Source of the DNA: an uncultured Fibrobacter sp.
Lineage (GTDB): Bacteria; Fibrobacterota; Fibrobacteria; Fibrobacterales; Fibrobacteraceae
Length of the DNA stretch: 50,842 nt
Assembly (NCBI GenBank): GCA_946186895.1
Contig: CAMHOW010000001.1
Span: forward strand, 1 to 50,842
Reading direction: 5' to 3'
Part shown: positions 16,096 to 25,600 of the stretch, in pieces
How the letters are laid out: each line of letters opens with the position of its first letter
How positions within the stretch are numbered: position 1 is the stretch's first letter
Program-made: the position numbers and the translations under genes
The notes under the pieces: generated by a model
What the model saw: the letters and a program-made list of their open reading frames with translations, nothing else
The model's database searches: none
What the model was told of the DNA's origin: nothing

Positions 16096-17346
16096 CTATC
16101 CCTTCCGACGCAAGGCCTGGGCAAAGAATCCGTCAAATCGTGAATCGACACTTGCAGGGAGCATCGGAGTTCCCAACTTCTCAAACTCGGGATGCTCCTT
16201 GACAAAGCGGTTCACCACCTGAGATGTCTCCGTCGGGTCGGGGCTACAGGTGGCGTAAACCAGAATACCCTCAGCCTTCAATGCGCGAGACGCTGATTCC
16301 AGCAACTTGAACTGCAATTCCGAAAGTTCCTTGATAGACTCCGGCGTAATCCTGTATTTCGATTCGGGCCGGCGGGCGATTACCCCCATGTTGCTGCAGG
16401 GCACGTCCAGAAGGATGCGGTCAAAGGAGGAAGCCACTGCAACGCCCCCAAGAGCGTCGATACATTCCAGCCGCACATTGGCAAGACCTAGGCGGTCCAC
16501 CAGGTCCCGCATTTTCTCTACGCGGAAATCCGAGATATCGCTAGCGAAAATATCTAGAGAAGGCTCCATCTCAGCCATCAGTGCCGACTTTCCTCCTGGA
16601 GCGGCACAGGCGTCCCAAACTTTCAGGCCGGGCTTTAGGTCCAAAAGCTTTACCACCTCGTAAGCGGCGGGATTTTGCAGGCTGAACTCACCATCAGCAA
16701 AGGCCTGCGATTCCAAAATGGGTTTAAGCTTTACATCTTCGGGAACCTGGATGTAACGGTCATAGAGGATGCTCGCCCCTGTAAGCCCGAGTTTCTGGGC
16801 CAACACGGGAGCGGAAATCTTTTGCAGGTTCACTCGGAGCCATTCGGAGGGACGTTCCAGCGTAGACTTAGCAAGCGCTTCGGCACGGTCGGCACCGTAA
16901 ATGTCAAACCAGCGGCGCACCAACCATTCGGGCACCGAATTCTCGATACTCACGCGACGCACCTTCTGGGGCGGCAGTGCCGGAGGGCCGGACCTGCGCG
17001 CGGCGTGAAGCACCGCGTTCACCAGCCGCGCGGAACCTTCGCCAAGGTTCGCCGCCTTAACGAGCTCCACAGAGGTCGATACGGCGGCATGGTCCGGCAC
17101 GTCCATAACGAACATCTGGGAAAGTCCCATCTCAAGTACCGTGCATACCTCAAGGGTCGGCACCTTCTTCACCAGCGACTTAACAAAGTACTGCAAATAC
17201 AAATGCCTGCGGCACACGCCCAAAGCAAGCTCCATGGCAAAAGGCGAAAGCCCGCTTTCCTTGATAAAAGTCCCTTCCTTTTGCCACAGCAAAAGGACCC
17301 GGTATGCGTCCATACGCTCTATCAAGGATTCATCTAACAAAAGCAA
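16096..17346 (-). CDS. rsmB: 16S rRNA m5C methyltransferase RsmB-like
   Basis: Predicted to methylate C967 of 16S rRNA. The N-terminal 130 residues form a NusB-like RNA-binding helical domain; the C-terminal half is a Rossmann methyltransferase with DACAAPGGKS for AdoMet. Two active-site cysteines are visible: Cys317 in DVPCSNMGV (most homologues have DAPCS) and Cys367 in VYATCSPDPTET. At 416 aa the length is normal. The start overlaps the end of fmt by 13 bases, matching the common fmt-rsmB order in bacteria, so co-expression of these translation genes is expected. Confidence 0.93.
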   Translation of the reverse strand: MLLLDESLIERMDAYRVLLLWQKEGTFIKESGLSPFAMELALGVCRRHLYLQYFVKSLVKKVPTLEVCTVLEMGLSQMFVMDVPDHAAVSTSVELVKAANLGEGSARLVNAVLHAARRSGPPALPPQKVRRVSIENSVPEWLVRRWFDIYGADRAEALAKSTLERPSEWLRVNLQKISAPVLAQKLGLTGASILYDRYIQVPEDVKLKPILESQAFADGEFSLQNPAAYEVVKLLDLKPGLKVWDACAAPGGKSALMAEMEPSLDIFASDISDFRVEKMRDLVDRLGLANVRLECIDALGGVAVASSFDRILLDVPCSNMGVIARRPESKYRITPESIKELSELQFKLLESASRALKAEGILVYATCSPDPTETSQVVNRFVKEHPEFEKLGTPMLPASVDSRFDGFFAQALRRKG

Positions 17347-18257
17347 AGTCCTTCGCGGTTCTGGATTCCCCGCATAAAGTCAGCCACCGGCATGGGTTTC
17401 TTGCCTTCGGCCTGGATTTCAATCACTTCCAAAAGGCCGTCACCCGTACCTACGTATAGGCGGTTGTCCTTAAACTCTACGGCACCAGGAGCAAGCTTTG
17501 GTCCGTTTTCGGGAGTATCCGTCTTGCGCAGGTACACCATGCGTCCGCCCAACTTTCCATAGCCACCCGGCCAGGGGTTAAAAGCGCGAATCCTGTTGTG
17601 GATTACTGCGGCAGGCAGATTAAAATCTATCAGGCCCTCTTCCTTTTTCAGCTTTGGGGCGCCGCTTGCCTGGGCGTGATCCTGGGTCAAGTCCTTCTCG
17701 CGGCCTTCCTTAAGTTGGCTAATGGCATCGTCCAGGGCATCACAGCCAGGAGCCACCATCTTTTCAAGCAGGCTCGCCGTGGTATCTTGATGGTCAATCA
17801 CCACCGTACGCTGGGCAAGAATCGGGCCATGGTCCATCTTTTCGTCCAGGCGGAACACAGTCACGCCCGTTTCGGGGAGGCCGTCTGCAATGGCACGCTG
17901 CACCGGAGCCGCACCGCGATACTTGGGGAGCAGACTCCCGTGGACGTTTACCGCGCCGAACTTGGCCACACCCAAAATATTCTTCGGCAAAATGGAATAG
18001 GCAACCACCACGAACAGGTCCGCATCATACTTACGCAGGTCCGCCTCAAATTCTGGAGACTTCAGATCCAGCGGTTGCAAGACCGGCAGACCATGACGAA
18101 GAGCCGCCTCTTTCACGGGCGGGGGCGTCAGAACCCGGCCTCGACCCGCCGGGCGATCCGGCTGAGTGACTACGGCCAGAACTTCGTTGTCAGAAGCAAT
18201 CAAATGCTCCAAGAAATGCGCCGCAAATTCCGGCGTTCCCATAAACACGATTTTCAT
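17334..18257 (-). CDS. fmt: Methionyl-tRNA formyltransferase
   Basis: Formylates initiator Met-tRNA using 10-formyl-THF. The 307-aa sequence starts MKIVFMGTPEFAAHFL and has the VTQPDRPAGRGR loop, the catalytic NVHGSLLPKYRGAAP motif and a DHGPIL segment, with the C-terminal OB-like domain (FNPWPGGYGKL). The ATG at 18257 has no Shine-Dalgarno; instead TATATT lies exactly seven bases upstream, suggesting a leaderless transcript. It is divergent from an outer-membrane protein gene across 46 bases with a mirror-image arrangement. rsmB follows with overlap. Confidence 0.97.
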   Translation of the reverse strand: MKIVFMGTPEFAAHFLEHLIASDNEVLAVVTQPDRPAGRGRVLTPPPVKEAALRHGLPVLQPLDLKSPEFEADLRKYDADLFVVVAYSILPKNILGVAKFGAVNVHGSLLPKYRGAAPVQRAIADGLPETGVTVFRLDEKMDHGPILAQRTVVIDHQDTTASLLEKMVAPGCDALDDAISQLKEGREKDLTQDHAQASGAPKLKKEEGLIDFNLPAAVIHNRIRAFNPWPGGYGKLGGRMVYLRKTDTPENGPKLAPGAVEFKDNRLYVGTGDGLLEVIEIQAEGKKPMPVADFMRGIQNREGLCFC

Positions 18258-18303
18258 AACTTGAAATATAGAAACATAATATTATCCTTCTATATTTGTG
18301 CCT
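18258..18303. promoter_or_regulatory. Palindromic divergent promoter pair, fmt and barrel gene
   Basis: AATATAGAA (18265-18273) and TTCTATATT (18288-18296) are exact inverted repeats. Each contains a TATATT -10-like box pointing outward and ending seven bases before an ATG (fmt at 18257 minus, 18304 plus). No Shine-Dalgarno is present on either side, so both transcripts would be leaderless, and the two -10 boxes overlap each other's expected -35 positions. Confidence 0.5.
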
Positions 18304-19080
18304 ATGAATAAAAGAATCCTAGCCCTACTCCTTTTGGCCACCAGTTTTTCCCTGGCGGACACTGTCGCCATTGACTCCACCATGGCCGCATCAGATAATA
18401 ACGAGCACATGGAATATCAGGACAGAGGCTCCTTCGGCCCCTACGTAGAGTTCGGCAATGTCAAGATGAAGAACGTCACCTACGTCTACAAGATTCATGA
18501 CAAAAAGTACAATATTTCCATCGACAATTCCTATGTCTACGGGGCCTCGGGAAGCATGCCCCTTACGGAGTGGTTCGACATATACTTGATGGCAGGCTAC
18601 CAGTACCTAGGTGTAAGCCACCATCCGAGAAACCGCGAAGATGTCTTTGCCGAATATATGGCCATGCTCGAGGACAGCCTTCTTGACCCCGCCTACGACA
18701 AGGACGACATCGACGGATGGCACGATATTCACACCGCCCTATTCCAGTTTGGCTTTGACTTGTCACTACCCCTTGTCTATAGCTATCGCTACCAGCTGAT
18801 GTTCAAACCCTATGTATTCGGTGGCGTCATATTTGGCAAGACCTTCTTCACAGACGACACGAAATTCCTTTCTCCCGTACTGTACGGTTATGCCTACGGA
18901 GCGGGAGTCCGTTGTGCCTGGAACAGCTTTTTCCTATCAGGCGGATTCCGCAGTAGCCACGAGTATTTCCACACCTACTTTGAAAGACAGACCGGTAAAG
19001 ATCAAGATGGTGACGAATTCATGCTGGACTTTGACACCTTCTTTGCCCCCTTCGTTTCGCTGGGGATCACGCTGTTCTAG
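18304..19080 (+). CDS. Predicted outer-membrane beta-barrel protein
   Basis: Signal peptide KRILALLLLATSFSLA, then a 235-residue beta-rich protein with repeated glycine/aromatic strands (VYGASGSMPLTEWFDIYLMAGYQ, split here only by reading; YVFGGVIFGKTFF; FFLSGGFRSSHEY) and the C-terminus VSLGITLF ending in Phe. An in-frame GTG two codons upstream is possible, but the ATG at 18304 sits seven bases after TATATT. It is divergent from fmt and 12 bases upstream of lrgA. No specific family recognised. Confidence 0.72.
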   Translation: MNKRILALLLLATSFSLADTVAIDSTMAASDNNEHMEYQDRGSFGPYVEFGNVKMKNVTYVYKIHDKKYNISIDNSYVYGASGSMPLTEWFDIYLMAGYQYLGVSHHPRNREDVFAEYMAMLEDSLLDPAYDKDDIDGWHDIHTALFQFGFDLSLPLVYSYRYQLMFKPYVFGGVIFGKTFFTDDTKFLSPVLYGYAYGAGVRCAWNSFFLSGGFRSSHEYFHTYFERQTGKDQDGDEFMLDFDTFFAPFVSLGITLF

Positions 19081-19092
19081 CAAGAAACCGTC

Positions 19093-19521
19093 ATGAGAAT
19101 ACCGCTCCAGCTTGCCGTCATTTTCGCCATCTGCGTTGCAGGGGAAGTTCTCCACCGCATTGTGGGCGTGCCGCTGCCGGGGAACATTATCGGCATGGTC
19201 ATTCTCCTGATTTTACTTTGTACAAAAGTCATCAAGCCAGAACACATTTCGGGAGTATCGGGCTTTTTCCTGAAGTACCTGGCCCTGTTCTTCTTGCCGC
19301 CTAGTATCGCCATCATGGCCGTAGGCGACGACGTTCTTTCCAAATGGCCGCTGTTGCTGTTCTTGTGTATTGCCCTCACCATCATCACCATTGCCATAGG
19401 GGGCCGGGTCACGCAATTTCTTGTCCGCAGGCAGGAATACCGAGAAAACCTGGCCCTGCGTGCCGAACGTCTTGCCAAGCGAGCGGCGGCAAAGGGTGGA
19501 TCCAGCGGAGGTGAGCCATGA
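19093..19521 (+). CDS. lrgA: CidA/LrgA family membrane protein
   Basis: Holin-like integral membrane protein of about 142 aa with four predicted helices. The family word VPLPGNIIGMVILLILL is present, followed by FFLPPSIAIM and a basic C-terminal tail (RRQEYRENLALRAERLAKRAAAKG). LrgA/CidA proteins work with LrgB/CidB; in other bacteria the pair influences murein hydrolase activity or exports small organic acids. The stop overlaps the lrgB start (ATGA), so the two are co-translated. Confidence 0.9.
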   Translation: MRIPLQLAVIFAICVAGEVLHRIVGVPLPGNIIGMVILLILLCTKVIKPEHISGVSGFFLKYLALFFLPPSIAIMAVGDDVLSKWPLLLFLCIALTIITIAIGGRVTQFLVRRQEYRENLALRAERLAKRAAAKGGSSGGEP

Positions 19522-20207
19522 ACGCCATCATCAATTCACCCCTGTTCGGCATCTTGCTTACCCTGGTGGCCTTCGAGATTGGCGTACTCATAAGCCAAAA
19601 GTTCAAGTATTCCTTCTTGAACCCGCTGCTCATTGCCAACATCCTTATCGTAGGGTTCCTGCTAATTACAGGCATTAGCTATGAAAGCTACAACGTTGGC
19701 GGCGACTACATTTCCGTTATGTTGTCCCCCGCCACCGTGGTCCTTGCCGTTCCGCTTTACAGGCAGATTCAAAAACTCAAGCAGTTCTGGAAGCCCATTC
19801 TCGCAGGCATCTTTGCCGGTTCCCTCACCTCCATAGGCTGCGTGATTTTTTTCAGCAAGATTTTAGGGCTAAGCAGCACGCTGATGCTGTCGATTCTTCC
19901 CAAGTCTGTCACTATCCCCATGGGGAGCGTCATTTCGGCTCAAATCGGGGGCATTCCCTCGGTAACCATCATCGCCATCACCGTCACAGGAATCACGGGA
20001 GCGGTAACAGCCCCCGCCGTATGCAGGCTCTGCCACATCAAGCACAAGGTAGCCCAAGGAATTGCCATTGGAACAGCTAGCCACGCCCTGGGAACCACAC
20101 GGGCCATGGAAATGGGAGAAGTCCAAGGCGCCATGAGCAGCCTTTCCATCGGCATCGCGGGGCTTTTTACAGCTGTAGTAGCACCGGTGATTGTAGCGTT
20201 AATTTAA
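19518..20207 (+). CDS. lrgB: LrgB family membrane protein
   Basis: A 229-aa polytopic protein with about seven hydrophobic helices. Diagnostic segments are MLSPATVVLAVPLYRQ, ILPKSVTIPMG and GTASHALGTTRAME, the latter two being the LrgB/CidB signature. It partners LrgA; plant homologues (PLGG1, an LrgAB fusion) move glycolate/glycerate across plastid envelopes, so metabolite transport is as likely as a lysis role. No LytSR-type two-component system is adjacent. It ends 27 bases before a convergent gene with no clear terminator. Confidence 0.92.
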   Translation: MNAIINSPLFGILLTLVAFEIGVLISQKFKYSFLNPLLIANILIVGFLLITGISYESYNVGGDYISVMLSPATVVLAVPLYRQIQKLKQFWKPILAGIFAGSLTSIGCVIFFSKILGLSSTLMLSILPKSVTIPMGSVISAQIGGIPSVTIIAITVTGITGAVTAPAVCRLCHIKHKVAQGIAIGTASHALGTTRAMEMGEVQGAMSSLSIGIAGLFTAVVAPVIVALI

Positions 20208-20234
20208 TCGGCCTCCGTCAGCGACGCAGCCCAG

Positions 20235-21677
20235 CTAGCGGCCGACCAGGACTTCGCAGAGCACCGTTTCCTCTTCGGGAATCCGACCAAGCTTCTTGAT
20301 TTCGTCTTCGTAGAAGAACAGTTCCCGACGGGCATACTTGCCAAGACAGCGAACCGACTCACGGAGCATCTCGGCCACGTAACCCGCATTCATGTTCAGG
20401 TAACGGTAGGCCCGGTCGCCCATAATACCGCAAGCGTCCTTCAGGTTCACTGTAAAGTACACCGCAAAGGCGGCATTACGCGGGCTGTCCTCGTCTAGGT
20501 GGGCTTTCAAGAATCCTTCCCTATCCAAGTTCCCGGCATGCAAATACAGGGACTTTTTCGAAGGCTGGTAGCGGTACATTCCCTGGTAGACAAGGGACAC
20601 GTCAAAGCAGGCCACCCAGATTTTCAGGAGCCCCGCCCCGAAGGCGTTCAGGGTACAGATTTCCATCCAGCGGAGCAGCGTGGAAAAGTCGTCCAGGGAG
20701 GCGGTCCAGGGTTTGAAAGGCCTGTGTTCCATCGTTCCCGGACCTAAAAAATCGTATTCCCTAAAGAAATACTCGTTAGGGTATTTCTGCGGAGTCAAGG
20801 GGAATTCGTCCCCTTCGAAAGCCTGGTTTTGGACCCTGAAAACCTTGACACACTTGGACAGGTCCGTAATACATTCCGCCTTGTGCTGTAAAAGGAACCG
20901 GGCCCGCACCCTGGAATTCAGGTTCCCGCTTTCTTGCATGGGGAGCTCTCCCCTGCTGGAATAAGCAAACTGGGACGCCAATTCATACTTTTTCAAAGCC
21001 TTGGGCATCACGGCAACCGCCGCCATGGGGATTTCGTCTTCTCCCAGGTCCAGGCCATAGACCACATCCGCATCTACGAAGCTTCCCAGAGGTATCGCCA
21101 TGGCTCCCGCAGAACGGGCCGAGATAGAGGCCAACCCCACATAAGAACCCACGTCCAGCTCCAGTTCCCGGTAAGCAGCCTCCTTAAAGCGCCAAACCGC
21201 CCGGTCCAGCACCGCCGTAAAGAACAGCGTTATGGGAGCCTCTTCGATAAAGCTCCCATCGGCAAAGGCCTTAATGAGGGCCTCCATGCGGGTCTTTTTC
21301 AACTTGGCATTTTCCCAAGGGTACGCCACAAGTTCACGGGTCTCGTAATCAAACTTGTAAAGGTCGTCGGGAACACTCTGCTGCTGGATATAGGCGTAAA
21401 TTCCCACCGAGCGCAGGCCGTCTGCAGAAACATCGTTTTGCAGCTGGGTAAAGAGTCGGTTCAGCAAGGTGGACGAAGACTGGGTTATTTCGAACAAGTC
21501 CTCCGAGGCAGTCTTCTTTCTCTGGCCGGCCTTCACACCGTTAGTTGCAAAATGTTTACCACTTGCATAGGGGTCAGGAGCACTCTTCGAGTCTTCCCAA
21601 TGGAGAGTAACAGGGTCACCGGACACCTGACGCACATACTTGATGGACTCGTGATAGGTTTCAGAGAAAAAAGCCAC
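20235..21677 (-). CDS. SagB-type nitroreductase-fold protein, two domains
   Basis: Two nitroreductase-like halves are visible. Residues about 60-240 contain SVGIYAYIQQ and LASISARSAGAMAIPLGSFV followed by VYGLDLGEDEIPMAAVAVM; residues 330-480 contain the SagB-like end GDRAYRYLNMNAGYVAEML, with a typical VLCEVLVGR close. Family members use FMN and oxidise thiazolines/oxazolines in RiPP maturation, but no YcaO, precursor peptide or transporter is adjacent, so the substrate is unknown. The start is GTG at 21677, six bases after a TACCTT box; no Shine-Dalgarno is visible. Confidence 0.65.
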   Translation of the reverse strand: MAFFSETYHESIKYVRQVSGDPVTLHWEDSKSAPDPYASGKHFATNGVKAGQRKKTASEDLFEITQSSSTLLNRLFTQLQNDVSADGLRSVGIYAYIQQQSVPDDLYKFDYETRELVAYPWENAKLKKTRMEALIKAFADGSFIEEAPITLFFTAVLDRAVWRFKEAAYRELELDVGSYVGLASISARSAGAMAIPLGSFVDADVVYGLDLGEDEIPMAAVAVMPKALKKYELASQFAYSSRGELPMQESGNLNSRVRARFLLQHKAECITDLSKCVKVFRVQNQAFEGDEFPLTPQKYPNEYFFREYDFLGPGTMEHRPFKPWTASLDDFSTLLRWMEICTLNAFGAGLLKIWVACFDVSLVYQGMYRYQPSKKSLYLHAGNLDREGFLKAHLDEDSPRNAAFAVYFTVNLKDACGIMGDRAYRYLNMNAGYVAEMLRESVRCLGKYARRELFFYEDEIKKLGRIPEEETVLCEVLVGR

Positions 21678-21799
21678 GGACTAAAGGTAGAAAAACTTAT
21701 AGTGGCATCCACCCGTTTTCTAGCGTAAACGGAGCTTTAATCAAACCTAGGGAGAAATTGACTAACCTTTATGTATATTAGCCTAAAAAGAGGATTCGC

Positions 21800-22537
21800 A
21801 TGAACGCAAAAAAAATTCTGTCCTTCTCCGCAGCATTCGCCTGCGCCCTGTTCTTTTCTGCCTGCGATGGAGACAACTCCGTCAGTGTTACGGAAAAAAT
21901 CGTAGAAGGCACTGCCAACGCCTCTGGAACTCCTGCTGCAACAGATTCCAAAAACAACGCTCCCAGCCAGGCCACCGGAGAAAAGCTGCTCGTAGACGAC
22001 TTTGAAGACGGCGACAACCAGAGCCCACTAGGTGATTATTGGTATATGTACAACGACAAGGGAAGCGGAGCCGAATCCTCCATTGAATCCATGACCGCTG
22101 ACGCAGAAGGCCACCCCAAGCCAACCCCCACCGACAACGGCAGCAAGAAATCCTTCAACGTCAAGTACACCCTGAAACAGGGTGGCTACCAGTACGCTGC
22201 CTACGTAGGTTGGGGCGTTCACCTGCCTACCGATAAAGACTACAGTAAATACACAGCCGTCTCTTACCGCTACAAGGGCGGGAGCCACTATATTCATGTT
22301 GAAATATCTAGCATCACTGATTCCGACCACTACATGAAATCCATGCCCTCTACAAAGGAATGGACTACCGCCATCGTGGAATTTAGCACGCTCGCCCAAG
22401 AAGGCTGGGGCGCCGCCGTCCCGTTCAAGGCAGACGATATTTCCGCCATTAGTTTCCAGGCCAAAGGGCCCGATACCCAAGATTCCGTATTCGTAGACGA
22501 CATCTACCTCCTAAGCGGTACAGAAGAAGCTAAATAA
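21800..22537 (+). CDS. Lipoprotein with CBM11/CIA30-like beta-sandwich domain
   Basis: The signal peptide ends at FFSAC (Cys about residue 22). After a 40-residue linker comes a carbohydrate-binding-like domain starting LLVDDFEDGDNQSPLGDYWYMYND, abbreviated here to LLVDDFEDGD, with a later YTAVSYRYKGGSHYIHVEI strand and the closing DSVFVDDIYLL. This order is typical for CBM11 and related sugar-binding modules. No catalytic domain is attached. AGAGG lies about 7 bases before the ATG. A strong terminator follows. Confidence 0.78.
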   Translation: MNAKKILSFSAAFACALFFSACDGDNSVSVTEKIVEGTANASGTPAATDSKNNAPSQATGEKLLVDDFEDGDNQSPLGDYWYMYNDKGSGAESSIESMTADAEGHPKPTPTDNGSKKSFNVKYTLKQGGYQYAAYVGWGVHLPTDKDYSKYTAVSYRYKGGSHYIHVEISSITDSDHYMKSMPSTKEWTTAIVEFSTLAQEGWGAAVPFKADDISAISFQAKGPDTQDSVFVDDIYLLSGTEEAK

Positions 22538-22556
22538 CCTAGCGGTACATTACTGC

Positions 22557-22585
22557 AAAAGCCCACCTCCCAAGGTGGGTTTTTC
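22557..22585 (+). terminator. Intrinsic terminator
   Basis: GCCCACCT and AGGTGGG pair around a short loop and are followed by TTTTTC, 24 bases after the lipoprotein stop codon. Confidence 0.9.
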
Positions 22586-22598
22586 ATTGTGAAATTCC

Positions 22599-22611
22599 TA
22601 AATTATGAGCA
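22599..22611 (+). promoter_or_regulatory. -10-like box 7 nt before a start codon
   Basis: TAAATT (22599-22604) ends seven bases before the ATG at 22612, again without a Shine-Dalgarno. Confidence 0.3.
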
Positions 22612-25600
22612 ATGTTCCCGTATTTGCGCACATTGCTCTTTTTTTCGTCTGCCGCACTGGCGGCCGGTTTTTACGGCAACCAGAGCCACATTGACTGGAA
22701 GACCGCAGGTACGGATCATTTCCAGTTCATCTACCCCGCCGAGTATTCGGACCACGCCTCTACAGTAGCGACTTACGCCGAGGCGGTTTACGATTCTGTC
22801 GTCATCCGTTACAACAAGCCTCTCCCCCGTATCAACGCCGTCCTGAACAACGCCCTGTACAGTAACGGTGCGGCCATTCCGGCCGAGAATTCCATCAACT
22901 TGTGGCTCACCAACTGGGATTTCAAGATCCGCAGCAGCCATGGCTGGGTTGCCGACGTGGTCACCCACGAATTCAGCCACCTGGTAAGCATCGAGAGCGG
23001 CTCCAAGCTGCCCCCCAACCTGTACGGGTTCCAGTTCGGCTACACGGACTACTACAACGAACGGGTCATTAGCGACTTCGCCACCATGGTTCCCTTCACC
23101 CTGCAGCCCCTGTGGTTTGCCGAAGGTACCGCCCAATTCGAATCTAGCCGTATGGGTTTTGACGCCTGGGACACCCACCGCGATATGCTGCTCCGCACGG
23201 CGGCCCTGAACGACGACCTAATGCCTCTAGAATATATGCACGATTTTTCGGACAACTCCCTGGAGGCGGAGCTGGGCCCCTACACCCAAGGGTTCAGCCT
23301 GGTACGCTACATTGCAAAGCATTACGGTGAAGACGCCATCCCGAAAATCTGGAAAGAACTTTCCACGCCCTACCGCGTAACCCTCTCAGGGGCACTCCAG
23401 AAGGTGCTGGGCATTTCGGAAACGGAACTCTACGAAGCCTGGAAAAAAGAAATTACAGAACACTACCAAGCACAAAAAGATTCCCTCGGGCAAATCGTCG
23501 AAGGGACCAAAATCACCGAAAACGCCTTCTGGCAGGACTTTCCCGTAGTAGCAGGCGGAAACCTTTACGGCGTATCTAACTTCGGCGGGCCCTGGTTCGA
23601 CGGCGCCGTATTCAAGATGCCCCTTGAAGAGGCGAAAGCGGACTCCGGCAAAGCAGAGCCTGACACCATCGCAGGCATTGAAATCGGAGACATTTCCATA
23701 GAGGTCGAAAGCGACAGCAGCGATAGCGCCGACACGAACCTCATCGACATCTCGGACTACGCCAAGACAGGATTCAAGGCCAAGAAGCCCTGGTTCGACA
23801 AGGGCATCGACGTCTACGAAGACAGCGTCAAGGGCCCCATCCTCACCTACGTTTCTTTCAAAAACAAAGACAAGAATGGGCGTTCCCACTTCGACATCGC
23901 CGTAAGCGACACCAACAAGAACGAAACCTTTTTGACCCACCTGACCGACGCCATCTTCCCCGCCTTCGACCCCAACGGGAAATTCGTAGTATTTGCCCGT
24001 CGTGAAACCAGCTCCACCCGCTTCGTGCTGAGCAAGGTTCCCTTCAGCGCCGACTTCAGCGAACTCACCGCCGAAGACCCAGTGGACCTATTCACTCCCG
24101 ACAGCAAATTCAAGTACTTCAACATCTACAGCCCCAAAGTCAGCCCCGACGGCAAGCGCATCCTGTTCGGGTTCTTCGACGATGTCCACCGCGGCATGGC
24201 CCTGGTCGACAGCGACGGCAAGAACTTCAAGGTGGTCAGCGACACCCTCTTTGACGAGCGGGACGGCAACTGGATCGACAACGAGACCATCGTCTTAGCA
24301 AGTAACCGAAACGGAATCTTCAACCTGATAGAGAAGAACCTCGCCAACGGAACCGAGCGTCCCCTCACCAACGTCACGGGCGGAGCCTTCACCCCTGCCC
24401 TCGGGCACGACACGCTGTACTTTACGCAGTACGACCAAGACGGTTTTTCTCTTTATAAGTTACCCTATCATAACGCAACCGCAGATTCCATTACTCGGGA
24501 CAGCGTCGTCGTGAGCTTCCGAGACAGCTCCGTCGTCGTCCCCGACACCCTCTGGACTACTTGCGACCCAATGGACTCCCTGTGCACACCGGAAGCGGTC
24601 CTTGCCGAACGGGACAGCTCCATCCAGATAGAAGTGCGTGACACGCTGAAGATCAAGGAGCCCGCACCACTGACCTCTCCCATCATTTTACACGGAAGCC
24701 CCTTAAAGCCCGAGAAGAAGTTTGTACCGCTAGAGGAGCGTGAACTTGCCGGGGCCGAAAAGGACTACCACCCCATTCCCTTTATCCCGCTGTTCGTCCC
24801 GATACTGAGCTTCAACGAGAACGCCCCCGACCTCACCGTGTTTGGCGAGGGTCAGCGTAAGGCGAAGCTTGGGCTATTGGCCGTGCTCAGCGACCCCCTA
24901 AAGAAAAACGTCATACAACTAGGGCTATTGCTAGAACTAGGAAAAGGCATCGACTACATCAACGCCGACGGTCTAAACCCCAAGCAAGAAAAAGAATTCT
25001 TCGCAAGCTGGCTCAACAAAAGTACGCCCCTGGATCTTGGACTCTCGTACAGCTACGGCAACTACACCAGCAAGGATACCGTCCGCTACGAAGACGTTCG
25101 CGCCCACAACGGAGATTCCCTGGGTTTCAACCACTACGCTATCTCCCAGCAGGCCGTCGTAGGAACGGCAGGCTACAGCATCTTCAAGTCCATAGACACC
25201 TTGCAAGTGGCCCTAAGCTATGACTGGGAAGACTTCAACCTGTACGAAGACGATTTCTCCTGGACCTACCACAAGCGCCTCAGCGCCCTTGTGTCTCTCG
25301 GACTCTACGGCGACCACGAAGGTGAAGATGGTTCAGGAATCAGCGGCCAGGGCAACGGATTTGAAATCTACTACCAGTATTCCAACAGTGACCTGTACAG
25401 GCCGGGAACCTTCGCCGAAAGTTTCTATGTGACATCAAGTGGCTCCATCAAGCCTCGCTACAGGAACTTCAACATCAACCAGATGGGCGTGAACCTCTAC
25501 GGTTCCGTACAAAGCCCTCTTACAGGCGCAAGGCTTGCCGCCGGCGGAAAGCTAAACGGAATCTTCAACTGGAGTACCGACGCCAAGGAAGATACCTTGG

